Assembly (NCBI GenBank): GCA_020073375.1 | Contig: JAIQFG010000052.1 | Location: 1 to 36,172 of the forward strand | Direction: 5' to 3' | Length of the DNA: 36,172 nt | From: Terriglobia bacterium | GTDB taxonomy: Bacteria; Acidobacteriota; Terriglobia; Acidiferrales; UBA7541 | In this document: in pieces, positions 27,201 through 32,741 of the stretch | Position numbering within the stretch: the stretch's first letter is position 1 | How the letters are laid out: the number at the start of each line of letters is the position of its first letter | Position numbers and translations under genes: made by a program | The notes under the pieces: model-generated | What the model was told of the DNA's origin: nothing | Seen by the model: only the letters and a program-made list of their open reading frames with translations | Databases searched by the model: none

Positions 27201-27723
27201 GCGCGCCGGTTCTCGACAACGATGGTATCGGGAACCCGGTCGCATTCGCTGTGAAAGAACCCGAGAATCCAACTGTGAACGCCACGGTATTCGCGCTGGT
27301 GATGGCAGCCGCCTGGTTTACGGTCAGCGTGAAGGTTTGCGTTGCGTCCGAGCCCACGCCGTTGTGCGCGGTAATCGTGAAGTGGTAGATCCCCGGCGGA
27401 TTCACCGCGGCTATCCATGCCAGAGTCGCAGTTCCGTTTCCGTTGTCGGTGAATGTCACGCCGGTCGGCATCGCCCCCGACTCGCTCAGCGACGGCGCTG
27501 GGTTTCCGGAAGCGACCACAACAAATGAGCTCGCCGAACCTGCCATGAAGCTCGTGGTGTTCGGACTGGCGATGCTGGGAGAGGAAGTAGGAGGAGGGCT
27601 GGATGCGGACTGGCTTCCTCCTCCGCCGCACCCAAACAATCCAACCAGAAAGAACAACGCAAGAGGGAAAAGGTGCTGGCGGCGAGCGGACGCGCCCGGC
27701 TGGCGGGATCTGCCTGATTGCAC
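18202..27723 (-). CDS. Giant multidomain surface lipoprotein (He_PIG, MBG, Ig-like, PQQ-type propeller, beta-helix, FN3)
   Basis: About 3,173 residues. The frame is open to 27855 (TTG), but the GTG at 27723 gives a proper lipoprotein leader: a basic n-region, LFPLALFFLVGLFGC with lipobox Cys32, then a Gly/Ser/Pro linker. Domain order by eye: three He_PIG-like repeats (about 45-318; GVTFTDNGNGTATLAG), 14 MBG-type modules (about 319-1403), two more He_PIG-like, two Ig-like (ITTQPASQSVTLGQTATF), a PQQ/outer-membrane-type beta-propeller (about 1755-2265; VVYVATEHDSVYAFDALTG), two Ig-like, a right-handed parallel beta-helix (about 2442-2892; begins YYVDADAGLDTNSG), one Ig-like, an ASH/choice-of-anchor-D-like domain (about 2983-3088) and a final FN3-like domain. 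An adhesin, carbohydrate-binding or scaffold role is plausible; no catalytic motif was recognised. The start codon has no clear ribosome-binding site. Confidence 0.85.
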   Translation of the reverse strand: MQSGRSRQPGASARRQHLFPLALFFLVGLFGCGGGGSQSASSPPPTSSPSIASPNTTSFMAGSASSFVVVASGNPAPSLSESGAMPTGVTFTDNGNGTATLAWIAAVNPPGIYHFTITAHNGVGSDATQTFTLTVNQAAAITSANTVAFTVGFSGSFTANATGFPIPSLSRTGALPGGVTFTDNGNGSATLAGTPGAGSGGNYNFTITAHNGAGADVTQSFTLSVMQSAAITSPAGSSVASFAVGSAGTVAVTSTGLPAPRLTCTPLPAGVLLTDHGDGTATIAGTPGTGTVGSYTITITAQNGVGADATQTFTLNVNKSTPAITWPVPPAITYGTALGGAQLDATANVPGNFAYSPPAGTVPDVGNQNISATFTPSDSADYTIATANITLAVNKASVTVSLGNLTQIYDGAPKPATATTNPSGISLALAYSGINGTVYGPSATAPTGAGSYSVAATISDPNYSGSGSGTLLVNKATPSIAWNNPAAIPYGTALSAAQLNATANVPGSFVYSPVLGTILNAGNQNLSATFTPTDNADFTPATANVSLIVNQAAATIALGNLTQTYDGSAKAAAATTTPAALSVTYSYVGISGTAYGPSATAPTGAGSYSVAATVNDANYTGGATGTLTVSKAAPAITWTAPAAVTFGTALNAAQLNATASVPGNFVYNPVAETVPAAGSQNLSVTFTPTDAANYATATANVTLTVNKAAPSVTWAAPAAITYGSALTAAQLNATASVPGTFAYNPAAETVLGAGTQNLSATFTPTDAADYSTATASVTLTVNKAAPSITWAVPAAIPYGTVLGATQLNATANVPGTFVYSPVLGTILNAGNQILSATFTPTDASNYTTASANVALTVNKAAASVALGNLAQTYDGSPKAASATTTPSGLVVAFQYAGTSGTTYGPSATPPTSAGTYSVAATINDANFTGSASGTLTVSKATPTITWANPSAITFGAALGAAQLNATANVPGSFVYNPIAGTGLNAGNQNLSVTFTPGDSVDYNTASANVTLTVNKAVGNVALGNLSQAYDGTPKAATASPTPAGLSVSVSYSGIGGTIYGPTATAPTGAGTYAVTATINDANYTGSVSGTLSVTKATPSITWATPAAISYGGALGAAQLNATANVPGTFVYNPAAGTVPSAGNQNLSVTFTPTDAANYATATANVTLTVNKATPTITWATPSAITFGTALGAPQLNATANVPGAFVFTPIAGTILNAGSQNLAVTFTPSDTTNYTTATAGVTLTVNKAAATVTLANLSQTYDGSLKAVSATTVPPSLGLTFNYLGISGTIYGPSATAPAGAGSYLVTATISDANYSGSGSATLTVNKATPSITWTAPAAITSGTALSGAQLNASASVPGTFVYAPPSGTILAAGTQNLSVTFTPADAADYTAASAAVALTVLQAPAITSANSASFPAGLAGSFTVMASGFPAPSLTRSGALPSGVTFTDNGNGTAALAGTPALGTGGTFLITITAHNGVGTDAVQTFTIAVSQPAAITSAASVSFAEGAAGVFAVTATGTPAPVITQAGALPAGVSFTSANGTLSGTAGAATAGSYPLTFTAHNGIGADATQSFVLNVDLTPAITTQPASQSVTLGQTATFNVAATGTTPLTFQWRKNGATIANATSSTYTTPATTAADNGASFDVLVTNAVGSATSNPATLAINMPPAITGFTPSQSVVAGQPATIMVSATGSTPMTFLWYRNGVAIPGATLSSYTIPQTTIGDDGAQFIVTVSNAYGHATSPSTEITVNPSKSVDVLTYHNDISRTGKNSSEALLMPGNVTSATFGKLNQFPVDGRVDAQPLYLSNVAIPSKGTHDVVYVATEHDSVYAFDALTGLRLWNRSLLGSGETPSDPRGCDQVSPEIGITSTPVIDRGRGAIYVIAMSRNAAGNYFQRLHALDIATGNELFSGPKTIQATYPGTGDNSSSGNVVFDPAQYKERAALLLLNGVVYTAWASHCDIRPYTGWVMGYDGATLNQTGVLNITPNGNEGAIWMSGAGMAADDSGNIYLLAGNGTFDATLNANGFPSQGDYGNAFLKLSTSGGLQVADYFEMSNQSAENAGDVDLGSGGVLVLPDMIDSKGNTQQLVVGAGKDQNIYVVSRNSMGKFNSNANNIYQQITGIFPDGSPAGIYSAPAYFNNTIYFGSVGNPIMAFGVSAAELSSTPTSQTNTSFAYPGATPAISANGTANGILWAVENSSTAAVLHAYNATNLANELYNSNQAGGGRDQFGTGNKFITPTIANGYVYVGTINSVAVFGLLPSYTSTLTLPAITTQPASVMVDAGQTATFAVAASGSAPLTYQWRSNGSDIAGATSSSYTTPATIALDAGTRFSVVVSNLAGTTTSNAATLTVNSPPSITTPPANLNVLAGETATFSANATASPAPTYQWQMNGVDIPGATGSTYTTPVTSLADNGEQFTIRATNPLGSQVSSAATLTVIAHASPETYYVDADAGLDTNSGLSKNAPWQHAPGMATCASNCGSIALAAGDRVVLKGGAGWNSANFPMVVNWSGTPGNPITYGVDPTWFKGAAWTRPLFDLTNGVWNVAPVLANAVSNVVFDNLEIANQQVERNYSWPPRSAISVNGGSNVTIQNCSIHGWSIQNPAVYSDFDPLGGIAFYNGSTGGVVRNCVLDASPEADSGVGVYGGAVIQGNIIKNMPNGIQVIDPGTDVSGNQIFNVTYSADPAQPQNGILVQGGGNIYNNIVHDVEPGAFALYLESAWFGAGNTQTVYNNLVWNAGDNSPVTVDPDAMAYPLQSNQSIYSNTLAAGAAPCVSVVPRNFSPTNLMVENNHCISDLPASQAWCWFVAGSNNDCGPVLHLIFGNNVLMTSSKAATEGYSIANSFQPSAANKDTVGAGLNLASTCGSVGASLCSDRIGVARPAASTPWDAGAYQFQAVPPNLAPAITSQPMDAAIIVAQTATFSVAATGTGPLSYAWYKNGAAIAGATSSVYTTPAAVATDNAAQFTALVSNAAGSVTSSAATLSVDATKGQLVPSTSNLNFGIVSIGGSSTLGITLTNPTLSYATILSVVLSGPGFDASDLPTGYIVPPGGSLLMNVGFVPSSAGNAAGTLLISSDASITPITINLSGAGLQPVPHAVAFAWDPVPSAAGYYLYRSTVFGGPFSKLNFAVISGTTYTDTTAMAGGTYYYVVTSVDSAGVESLYSDPVTIVVPIP
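23515..26770 (-). repeat. Array of 14 MBG-type modules inside the giant lipoprotein gene
   Basis: Two module types alternate. Type A (about 75 residues, nine copies) runs ITWAxPAAITYGTAL to ATANVTLTVNKA. Type B (about 80 residues, five copies) runs VALGNLxQTYDGSPKAA to GTLTVSKA. The order from the N-terminal side is A-B-A-B-A-A-A-B-A-B-A-A-B-A. Some copies are nearly the same at the DNA level, for example the ends around 24215-24300 and 25605-25690, or the starts of copies 2 and 5 (FVYSPVLGTILNAGNQ in both). That points to growth by segmental duplication or gene conversion, and assembly of this stretch from short reads could be wrong. Confidence 0.85.
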
Positions 27724-27970
27724 TCTTCGAGCGCATGAATAATATCGTTGAATGATCGAATGCAATTTGGAAGACCTTGAAAACACGTCATTTGAACGGA
27801 CGACGGACCGCCACCGGCAGGATGAAGGGCATTTGGCGGGCCAACTGGGCCACAAACGGTTTATGGGGAATTATTTAAAGTCTTTATCGTGAATGAGATA
27901 GGCGAACTTAGGCGCGGACGGGATCGATCCCCCTAGAGAATTACAATGTGACAGAATTGTTTTGTCCAAA

Positions 27971-27997
27971 TATGCCAAAATTTTGCCATTTGGCATA
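27971..27997. promoter_or_regulatory. Candidate operator: TATGCCAAA-N9-TTTGGCATA
   Basis: A perfect 9-bp inverted repeat (27971-27979 and 27989-27997) with a 9-base centre, so the half-sites lie 18 bp apart between corresponding ends, about two helical turns. The centre itself contains TTTTGCCA, a third half-site-like copy. It lies 248 bp upstream of the lipoprotein GTG start and about 540 bp upstream of the receptor promoter. A dimeric regulator could bind here; which one is unknown. Confidence 0.45.
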
Positions 27998-28076
27998 ATA
28001 TTTTCACCATTTCCTTCCAAACCCCATGCCCTGGCAGCGCCCTCAAATCACCACGGGACAGACCATAGAAATGCTC

Positions 28077-28156
28077 TTGTAGGACAGACACTCTTGTCTG
28101 TCCCCGTCAGTCCTCGCAAGACCGCAGAGGGCAGAAAAAAGTGTCTGGCCTACAAA
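28077..28156. repeat. Dispersed palindromic element, copy 3
   Basis: An 80-bp imperfect palindrome of the same subfamily as the copy at 7326-7406. The left arm reads TTGTAGGACAGACACTCTTG, then TCTGTCC (28077-28103). The right arm (28130-28156) reads GGCAGAAAAAAGTGTCTGGC then CTACAAA, its reverse complement with a few changes. It has drifted more than copy 2. It accounts for the odd translated peptides in this region. Confidence 0.8.
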
Positions 28157-28510
28157 TTGCTGCAGCGCAATCTTGTCAAAGCGATAGCTGCACTCAATGG
28201 CCATGAACATGTCGTTAGGAAGCTGGAAGAAATCCTTCACCACGCGGAAGGAAAGGTATGGGTTTCCATCTGTCTCGCGCGAACAGGGAAGGCGCCGCGA
28301 ACAGCGGCAGCAGCAGAGCAATTGGTCTCCTAGGAACCTCTCACGACGAATGCCTGCCGGCTTTGAACGGGAATCAACGGGCACAACCTGATTCGCGAGG
28401 GTGCTAAGACCGGAAGAGAAGCTCATGCGGCGACTCTCACCGGAACAATTTGGTTTGAGGTGTATCACAATATTTATTGACAAGCAACAAAATCCGGGCC
28501 AGTCAAAAGT

Positions 28511-28530
28511 TTTTACATTATTTTACATTA
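28511..28530 (+). repeat. Exact tandem 10-mer TTTTACATTA x2 upstream of the receptor promoter
   Basis: Two exact, adjacent copies of TTTTACATTA end 5 bases before the -35 box at 28536. A 10-bp period puts both copies on the same face of the helix, in the position expected of an activator site or an UP-element-like AT tract. Two copies are not enough to exclude chance. Confidence 0.4.
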
Positions 28531-28533
28531 ATT

Positions 28534-28564
28534 GATTGACAGGGCCGGTTTCCCGTGCTAAATC
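28534..28564 (+). promoter_or_regulatory. Promoter of the first TonB receptor (TTGACA-N17-TAAATC, extended -10)
   Basis: TTGACA at 28536-28541 is a perfect -35. Seventeen bases later comes TAAATC (28559-28564), a weak -10 preceded by TG one base upstream (TGCTAAA), the extended -10 form. The same arrangement, TGATTGACA then GTGCTA 19 bases from the -35 start, occurs in front of the second receptor. It lies 180 bp before the ATG at 28744. Confidence 0.5.
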
Positions 28565-28743
28565 CCAGCCAACAGTCGGGGTTTCCTCTATGTAAGTCAT
28601 AACCAAAGAGGAAAATAACAAAGACCACGTCGGGGTATGGGGTTGCATCGTTCGCGCGTCAGCACCAGGGTGACGTCGGAGTGTGTGTATCCGCGCGAGG
28701 CTGGGCCGGTCAATTTACAAAATGTGATCAGGAGGATTGGTTT

Positions 28744-31700
28744 ATGAACCCGAAAGCCTCGAGGTTCCTGCCTTTCGTAGTGGTTCTATGCCTTTGCCTT
28801 GTCTTATCCCTTCCTACTTATGCGCAAGTCGCCGGCGCCACATTGTCCGGCACCATTACCGACGCACAAGGCGCCGCGGTTGTCGGCGCAAAAGTTTCCG
28901 CCAAAAATGCCGCCACGGGAGTGACGACGGAAACCACCACAAATAACCTGGGTGCTTATAGCCTGGTTAACATCCTTCCCGCGAATTACGACATTTCCGC
29001 GACCGCTACGGGTTTCCGGACGGCCGTCAGCAAAATTACGCTTACCGTCGGCTCCCAGCAGACCATGAATCTCGCGCTGGTCGTCGGGGAAGTGTCGCAA
29101 ACCGTGGAAGTCACCGGCGCGGCACCCATCATCGAGCTGACCAACGCCACCATCAGCGGCAACGTGGAAAGCCAGCAGATCGTCGAGCTCCCCTTGAACG
29201 GCCGCGACTGGGCCTCATTGGCTACGCTGCAGCCCGGCGTCGTTTCTGTGCGCGTTCATGAGCAGGTCACGCAGCCCGGCGGCAACTTGCGCGGCCTAGG
29301 CAATCAGATGACCATTGACGGGAATCGGCCCACACAGAACGTATACCGGCTCAATGGCATTGTTGTGAACGACTACTCAAATGCCGGTCCTGGCAACGTG
29401 CTTGGCGCAAGCGTGGGCGTGGATGCCATTCAGGAATTTTCGGTCCTGACCGCCAACTATTCGGCCGAGTACGGATTCACTTCCGGCGGAGTCATCAACG
29501 CCATTACCAAATCCGGCACGAACACATTCCATGGCAGTGTCTATGAGTTCATTCGCAACAAGGCGTTTGACTCCTCCGATTATCTTTCAGGAGCAAACAA
29601 GCCGCCTTTTGTCCGCAATCAATTCGGGGGGTCCGGCGGATGGAAAATCTTGAAGGACAGGCTCTTCCTCTTTGGCGATTACGAAGGGCTGCGCCAGAGC
29701 AAAGGTATTCCTGTCACCGCCAAAGTGCTATCGCTGAATGCGAGGAAAGGCATTCTAAGTGGTGGCTCCCCGGTTGGATCATGCACACTTCCCAATACGA
29801 CCAAATTGGATCCCGCGGCAAGCGTCTGCGTTGATAACTTCGTTAAATCGTATTTTGATGCTCTTGATCCACTGCCCCAAACAGATTGCAGTCCTGCCAA
29901 CACCTGTTCCAACGTGTATGGGGGCGTACAAGGGGTGACCGATAACTACTTCACACTTCGAGCCGACTACAAAATTTCAGATAAGGATAGCGTGAATTCC
30001 AGCTATTATCGCGATCACTCTTCCTGGTCTAAGCCTAACGCTTTTGACAATATAACGACCGGGTATATTCTTCCAAATCAAGCCGCATCGCTGGAAGAAG
30101 CCCACATCTTCAGTCCCGCGATGGTCAATAGCATCCGATTCGGATATGCCCAATCCATCGTTACCAACCCCGGTCTGACACATTCTCTTGCTGCTCAGGT
30201 TGACTCTGCACTCGGAATCACGAGCACAACATTCGGGCCCGGACTCTCCGGGCAAGGGGGCGGCTCGAACATTCAAGGTCTGACTTCGTTCGGTGGATTT
30301 GCACCGCAAGGCGGATTCAGCGATTGGGTCCAAAACTATCAGTTGTTCGACGATATGACCCGCACGATGGGGAACCACACGATGAAGTTCGGCGTCGAGT
30401 TTATCAGGAACCACACGGACTTGCTTAATGGGAACGGGAATGGCAGCGTTGGATTCCGCTCTATATCGGATTTTCTCCAGAATATCCCCTTCACCGTTCG
30501 GGAGCCTACTATTCCCCCGTTTACAGCCGGAAACACAAAGCACTACAACCGCAGTTCCATTTTCGGCGTCTACGTTCAGGACGATTGGAAAATGCGTCCT
30601 AACCTGACTTGGAATGTGGGTCTGCGCTATGAAATGTCCACAATTCCTTACGAAGTCAATGGCAAATTCGTGCTTCTGCCGAAGCTCTGGAGTAATCCAG
30701 GCAATTGTTCAGAAGACATCAATGGTTTGCCCATTGCTTCGCTATGTTCAGGTTTAAGGACTTCGGTGTTCGATTCGAATCCAACACTTAAGAACTTTGA
30801 ACCGAGGATCGGCTTCTCTTGGGATCCATTCAGGACCGGCAAGACTTCCATTCGCGGCGGATTTGGGATGTTTGATGTCCTGCCCCTTCCGTTCATGTTC
30901 GGTCTCAATGCCTTGCAGGCGTCCCCATCCGGGGCTGAGGTAGACCTCACAAATAAGACCACATGCGTAACGCCGTCGGATTGCCCCATTCCGCAAGGGT
31001 CATTCGTGAAAGGTATTGCGGCGGCCGCTGCGGGCGCCACCGCGGCGGGAAACGGGCGGTGGCAATACACCGATCCGAATCCGAAGCGCAATTACGTGAT
31101 GCAATGGAATGCTAATGTTCAAAGGCAAATCACGCCCAGCACGTCGATAATGGTCGCCTATGCGGGATCACGCGGAATTCACAATCCCTTTCAGACCGAC
31201 ACTCTGAATACATGTTTCCCGACCAATTCTTCCGCCGGCTGGCTCTTTCCAAACCCTTCCGTTGCCAATAACGGTTGTAACAATTCAGGACCCTTCACTG
31301 GTCCAACCCCCACTGGAATTGTTCCGAATACACTCGTAAACCCAATCGTCGGGCAGGGTTTGATTTTGTCAACCGCCTTCTTGTCCCAATCCTGGTATAA
31401 ATCACTGCAGGTCAGTTTTGAAAAGAAAATGAGCCACGGTCTGCAGTTTGAGGTTTCCTATACCTGGCAGAATTCGACGGATACTTCGTCGGGAAGCTTC
31501 GCGGGCGACAATTATTCGTCCAACCCAACTGCTGCCACACCCTTCTGGGATTTGGGGATTATCAAAGGGTTGTCGGACTTTAATATCAGCCGAAATTTGT
31601 CGATCAACTGGATGTACCAGATCCCGACACCGGCGTCTTTCGCGGGACCTGCGGGATGGATAGCTCGCGGATGGAGCGCCGGCGGAGTCATGACCGTCAG

Positions 31701-32256
31701 CGACGGGGTTCCCATGTGGCCGCTGACCGGCCTCAATTCGGATCCCTTGGGGCAAAACAACGGAGAACCGATGGATATTCCGTCATTGGCGCCAGGTTGC
31801 ACCACCAAGAATCTTGTCCAGCCTGGAAATCTTCAGTATCTGAAGCCTTCCTGCTTTATCTATCCAGTCGCACCGAACCAGAGCTTCTGGAACGCCAATT
31901 GCAATCAGACTCCAAACCTCGATGGTCTAACGATCGCACAGGCTGGCTTAAACCCACTTACCTGTACCAATCTATTGGGCAACCTGCCGCGCAACGCGAT
32001 CATTGGGCCGGGTCTCGTCAACTTCGATATGTCCTTCATCAAGAACAACCACATTCGAAAAATATCGGAAAACTTCAATGTGCAGTTCCGTGCGGAACTC
32101 TTTAACATTTTCAATCGCACGAATTTGCCAGGTCCAACGGACAACCTAGTTGCACAAGACCCTCTCTTGAGCGATAACCCGAGTTTCGGCCAGATCGACC
32201 AGGCCACTCAAGTGCCCATGAGAGAAGTGCAGTTCGCCTTGAAAATAGTCTGGTAA
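28744..32256 (+). CDS. TonB-dependent outer-membrane receptor with carboxypeptidase-regulatory-like N-terminal domain
   Basis: A 1,170-residue outer-membrane transporter. Signal peptide 1-27 (LCLCLVLSLPTYA, then Q); CarboxypepD_reg-like beta-sandwich about 30-115 (ATLSGTITDAQGAAVVGAKV); plug about 130-330 (ELPLNGRDWASLATLQPGV, AEYGFTSGGVINAITKSGTN); then a long beta-barrel ending in the aromatic VQFALKIVW, the usual outer-membrane signal. No separate TonB-box motif stands out. The frame extends to 28681, but the ATG at 28744 has AGGAGG 8 bases upstream and begins the leader. These oar-like/SusC-like receptors are numerous in Acidobacteriota and are thought to import large ligands such as oligosaccharides; the ligand here is unknown and no SusD partner is nearby. 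Confidence 0.93.
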   Translation: MNPKASRFLPFVVVLCLCLVLSLPTYAQVAGATLSGTITDAQGAAVVGAKVSAKNAATGVTTETTTNNLGAYSLVNILPANYDISATATGFRTAVSKITLTVGSQQTMNLALVVGEVSQTVEVTGAAPIIELTNATISGNVESQQIVELPLNGRDWASLATLQPGVVSVRVHEQVTQPGGNLRGLGNQMTIDGNRPTQNVYRLNGIVVNDYSNAGPGNVLGASVGVDAIQEFSVLTANYSAEYGFTSGGVINAITKSGTNTFHGSVYEFIRNKAFDSSDYLSGANKPPFVRNQFGGSGGWKILKDRLFLFGDYEGLRQSKGIPVTAKVLSLNARKGILSGGSPVGSCTLPNTTKLDPAASVCVDNFVKSYFDALDPLPQTDCSPANTCSNVYGGVQGVTDNYFTLRADYKISDKDSVNSSYYRDHSSWSKPNAFDNITTGYILPNQAASLEEAHIFSPAMVNSIRFGYAQSIVTNPGLTHSLAAQVDSALGITSTTFGPGLSGQGGGSNIQGLTSFGGFAPQGGFSDWVQNYQLFDDMTRTMGNHTMKFGVEFIRNHTDLLNGNGNGSVGFRSISDFLQNIPFTVREPTIPPFTAGNTKHYNRSSIFGVYVQDDWKMRPNLTWNVGLRYEMSTIPYEVNGKFVLLPKLWSNPGNCSEDINGLPIASLCSGLRTSVFDSNPTLKNFEPRIGFSWDPFRTGKTSIRGGFGMFDVLPLPFMFGLNALQASPSGAEVDLTNKTTCVTPSDCPIPQGSFVKGIAAAAAGATAAGNGRWQYTDPNPKRNYVMQWNANVQRQITPSTSIMVAYAGSRGIHNPFQTDTLNTCFPTNSSAGWLFPNPSVANNGCNNSGPFTGPTPTGIVPNTLVNPIVGQGLILSTAFLSQSWYKSLQVSFEKKMSHGLQFEVSYTWQNSTDTSSGSFAGDNYSSNPTAATPFWDLGIIKGLSDFNISRNLSINWMYQIPTPASFAGPAGWIARGWSAGGVMTVSDGVPMWPLTGLNSDPLGQNNGEPMDIPSLAPGCTTKNLVQPGNLQYLKPSCFIYPVAPNQSFWNANCNQTPNLDGLTIAQAGLNPLTCTNLLGNLPRNAIIGPGLVNFDMSFIKNNHIRKISENFNVQFRAELFNIFNRTNLPGPTDNLVAQDPLLSDNPSFGQIDQATQVPMREVQFALKIVW

Positions 32257-32327
32257 TCGGTGAGACCAGTTGCTCCGATCCTAGAGCCTGCTGGTCGCCT
32301 AACAAAGCAAGCCCTTGATTAGAATTC

Positions 32328-32368
32328 AGCGGTGCGCGGCGGTTGGTTCTCTGCCGCCGCGCGCCGCT
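32328..32368 (+). terminator. Hairpin terminator candidate after the first TonB receptor
   Basis: A 15-bp stem, AGCGGTGCGCGGCGG against CCGCCGCGCGCCGCT, with one T-G wobble and an 11-base loop (TTGGTTCTCTG). It starts 72 bp after the stop codon. The following TATGTTCTT is only modestly T-rich, so it may pause or stabilise the transcript rather than end it cleanly. Confidence 0.6.
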
Positions 32369-32546
32369 TATGTTCTTCAGCGCATCTTAAGCTTCGCTTA
32401 CTCTTGGGCATTCTTAGACCTCTAGTAAAGTGCGCCCCCCTGCGTGCTTAGCCTGCGCTGTCTTCGGCCGATCCTGCTCCCCCCGGATATTCCTACTATG
32501 CAAAGACAGGGAAATTTCAATTGGCACCCTGAATAGCACACTAAAT

Positions 32547-32577
32547 GATTGACACGGATAAACGTGTGTGCTACACA
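32547..32577 (+). promoter_or_regulatory. Promoter of the second TonB receptor (TTGACA-N17-TACACA, extended -10)
   Basis: TTGACA at 32549-32554 is followed 17 bases later by TACACA (32572-32577), with TG one base upstream (TGCTACA). The block TGATTGACA and, 19 bases from its TTGACA, GTGCTA match the first receptor promoter in sequence and spacing, while the spacer between them differs. It lies 165 bp before the ATG at 32742. Confidence 0.5.
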
Positions 32578-32741
32578 GCACCCAACATTTACGTTTTTCT
32601 CCCGGGCGGGTCTGGGTTTATCACATTGGAAATGCGGGGATGTGTGGCGTTTGCGCGCTAGAAATGCCAGGGCATTCGGTCGGGTAGTCGCATTCAAAAA
32701 GAGCCAGACGTATCCCTAAAAGGGAATTGGAGGAACGGGCT

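Larger units (their letters stand above)
27724..28743. other. Divergent intergenic region between giant lipoprotein and first TonB receptor
   Basis: About 1 kb with no gene I can support. It holds a candidate operator (27971-27997), palindromic element copy 3 (28077-28156), a tandem 10-mer (28511-28530) and a promoter for the receptor (28534-28564). After the promoter comes a leader of about 170 bases. The reading frames over 27962-28333 (+) and 28043-28483 (-) run straight through the palindrome and give the repeat-derived peptides VGQTLLSV and DRQECLSYK, so they are not genes. AT content is higher than in the coding regions, as expected for a control region. Confidence 0.6.
32257..32741. 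other. Intergenic region between the two TonB receptors
   Basis: 485 bp with no gene. It contains a strong hairpin (32328-32368) after the first receptor and a promoter (32547-32577) for the second. A small palindrome, AATGCC-AG-GGCATT (32663-32676), lies in the leader 66 bp before the second ATG; it may be an operator or chance. A - strand frame over 32422-32697 has no known relatives I recognise. Confidence 0.5.

Noticed and set aside
27962..28483. Two overlapping frames (27962-28333 + and 28043-28483 -) as small genes
   Set aside because: Both read through palindromic element copy 3 and give its typical translated peptides; no start signals.
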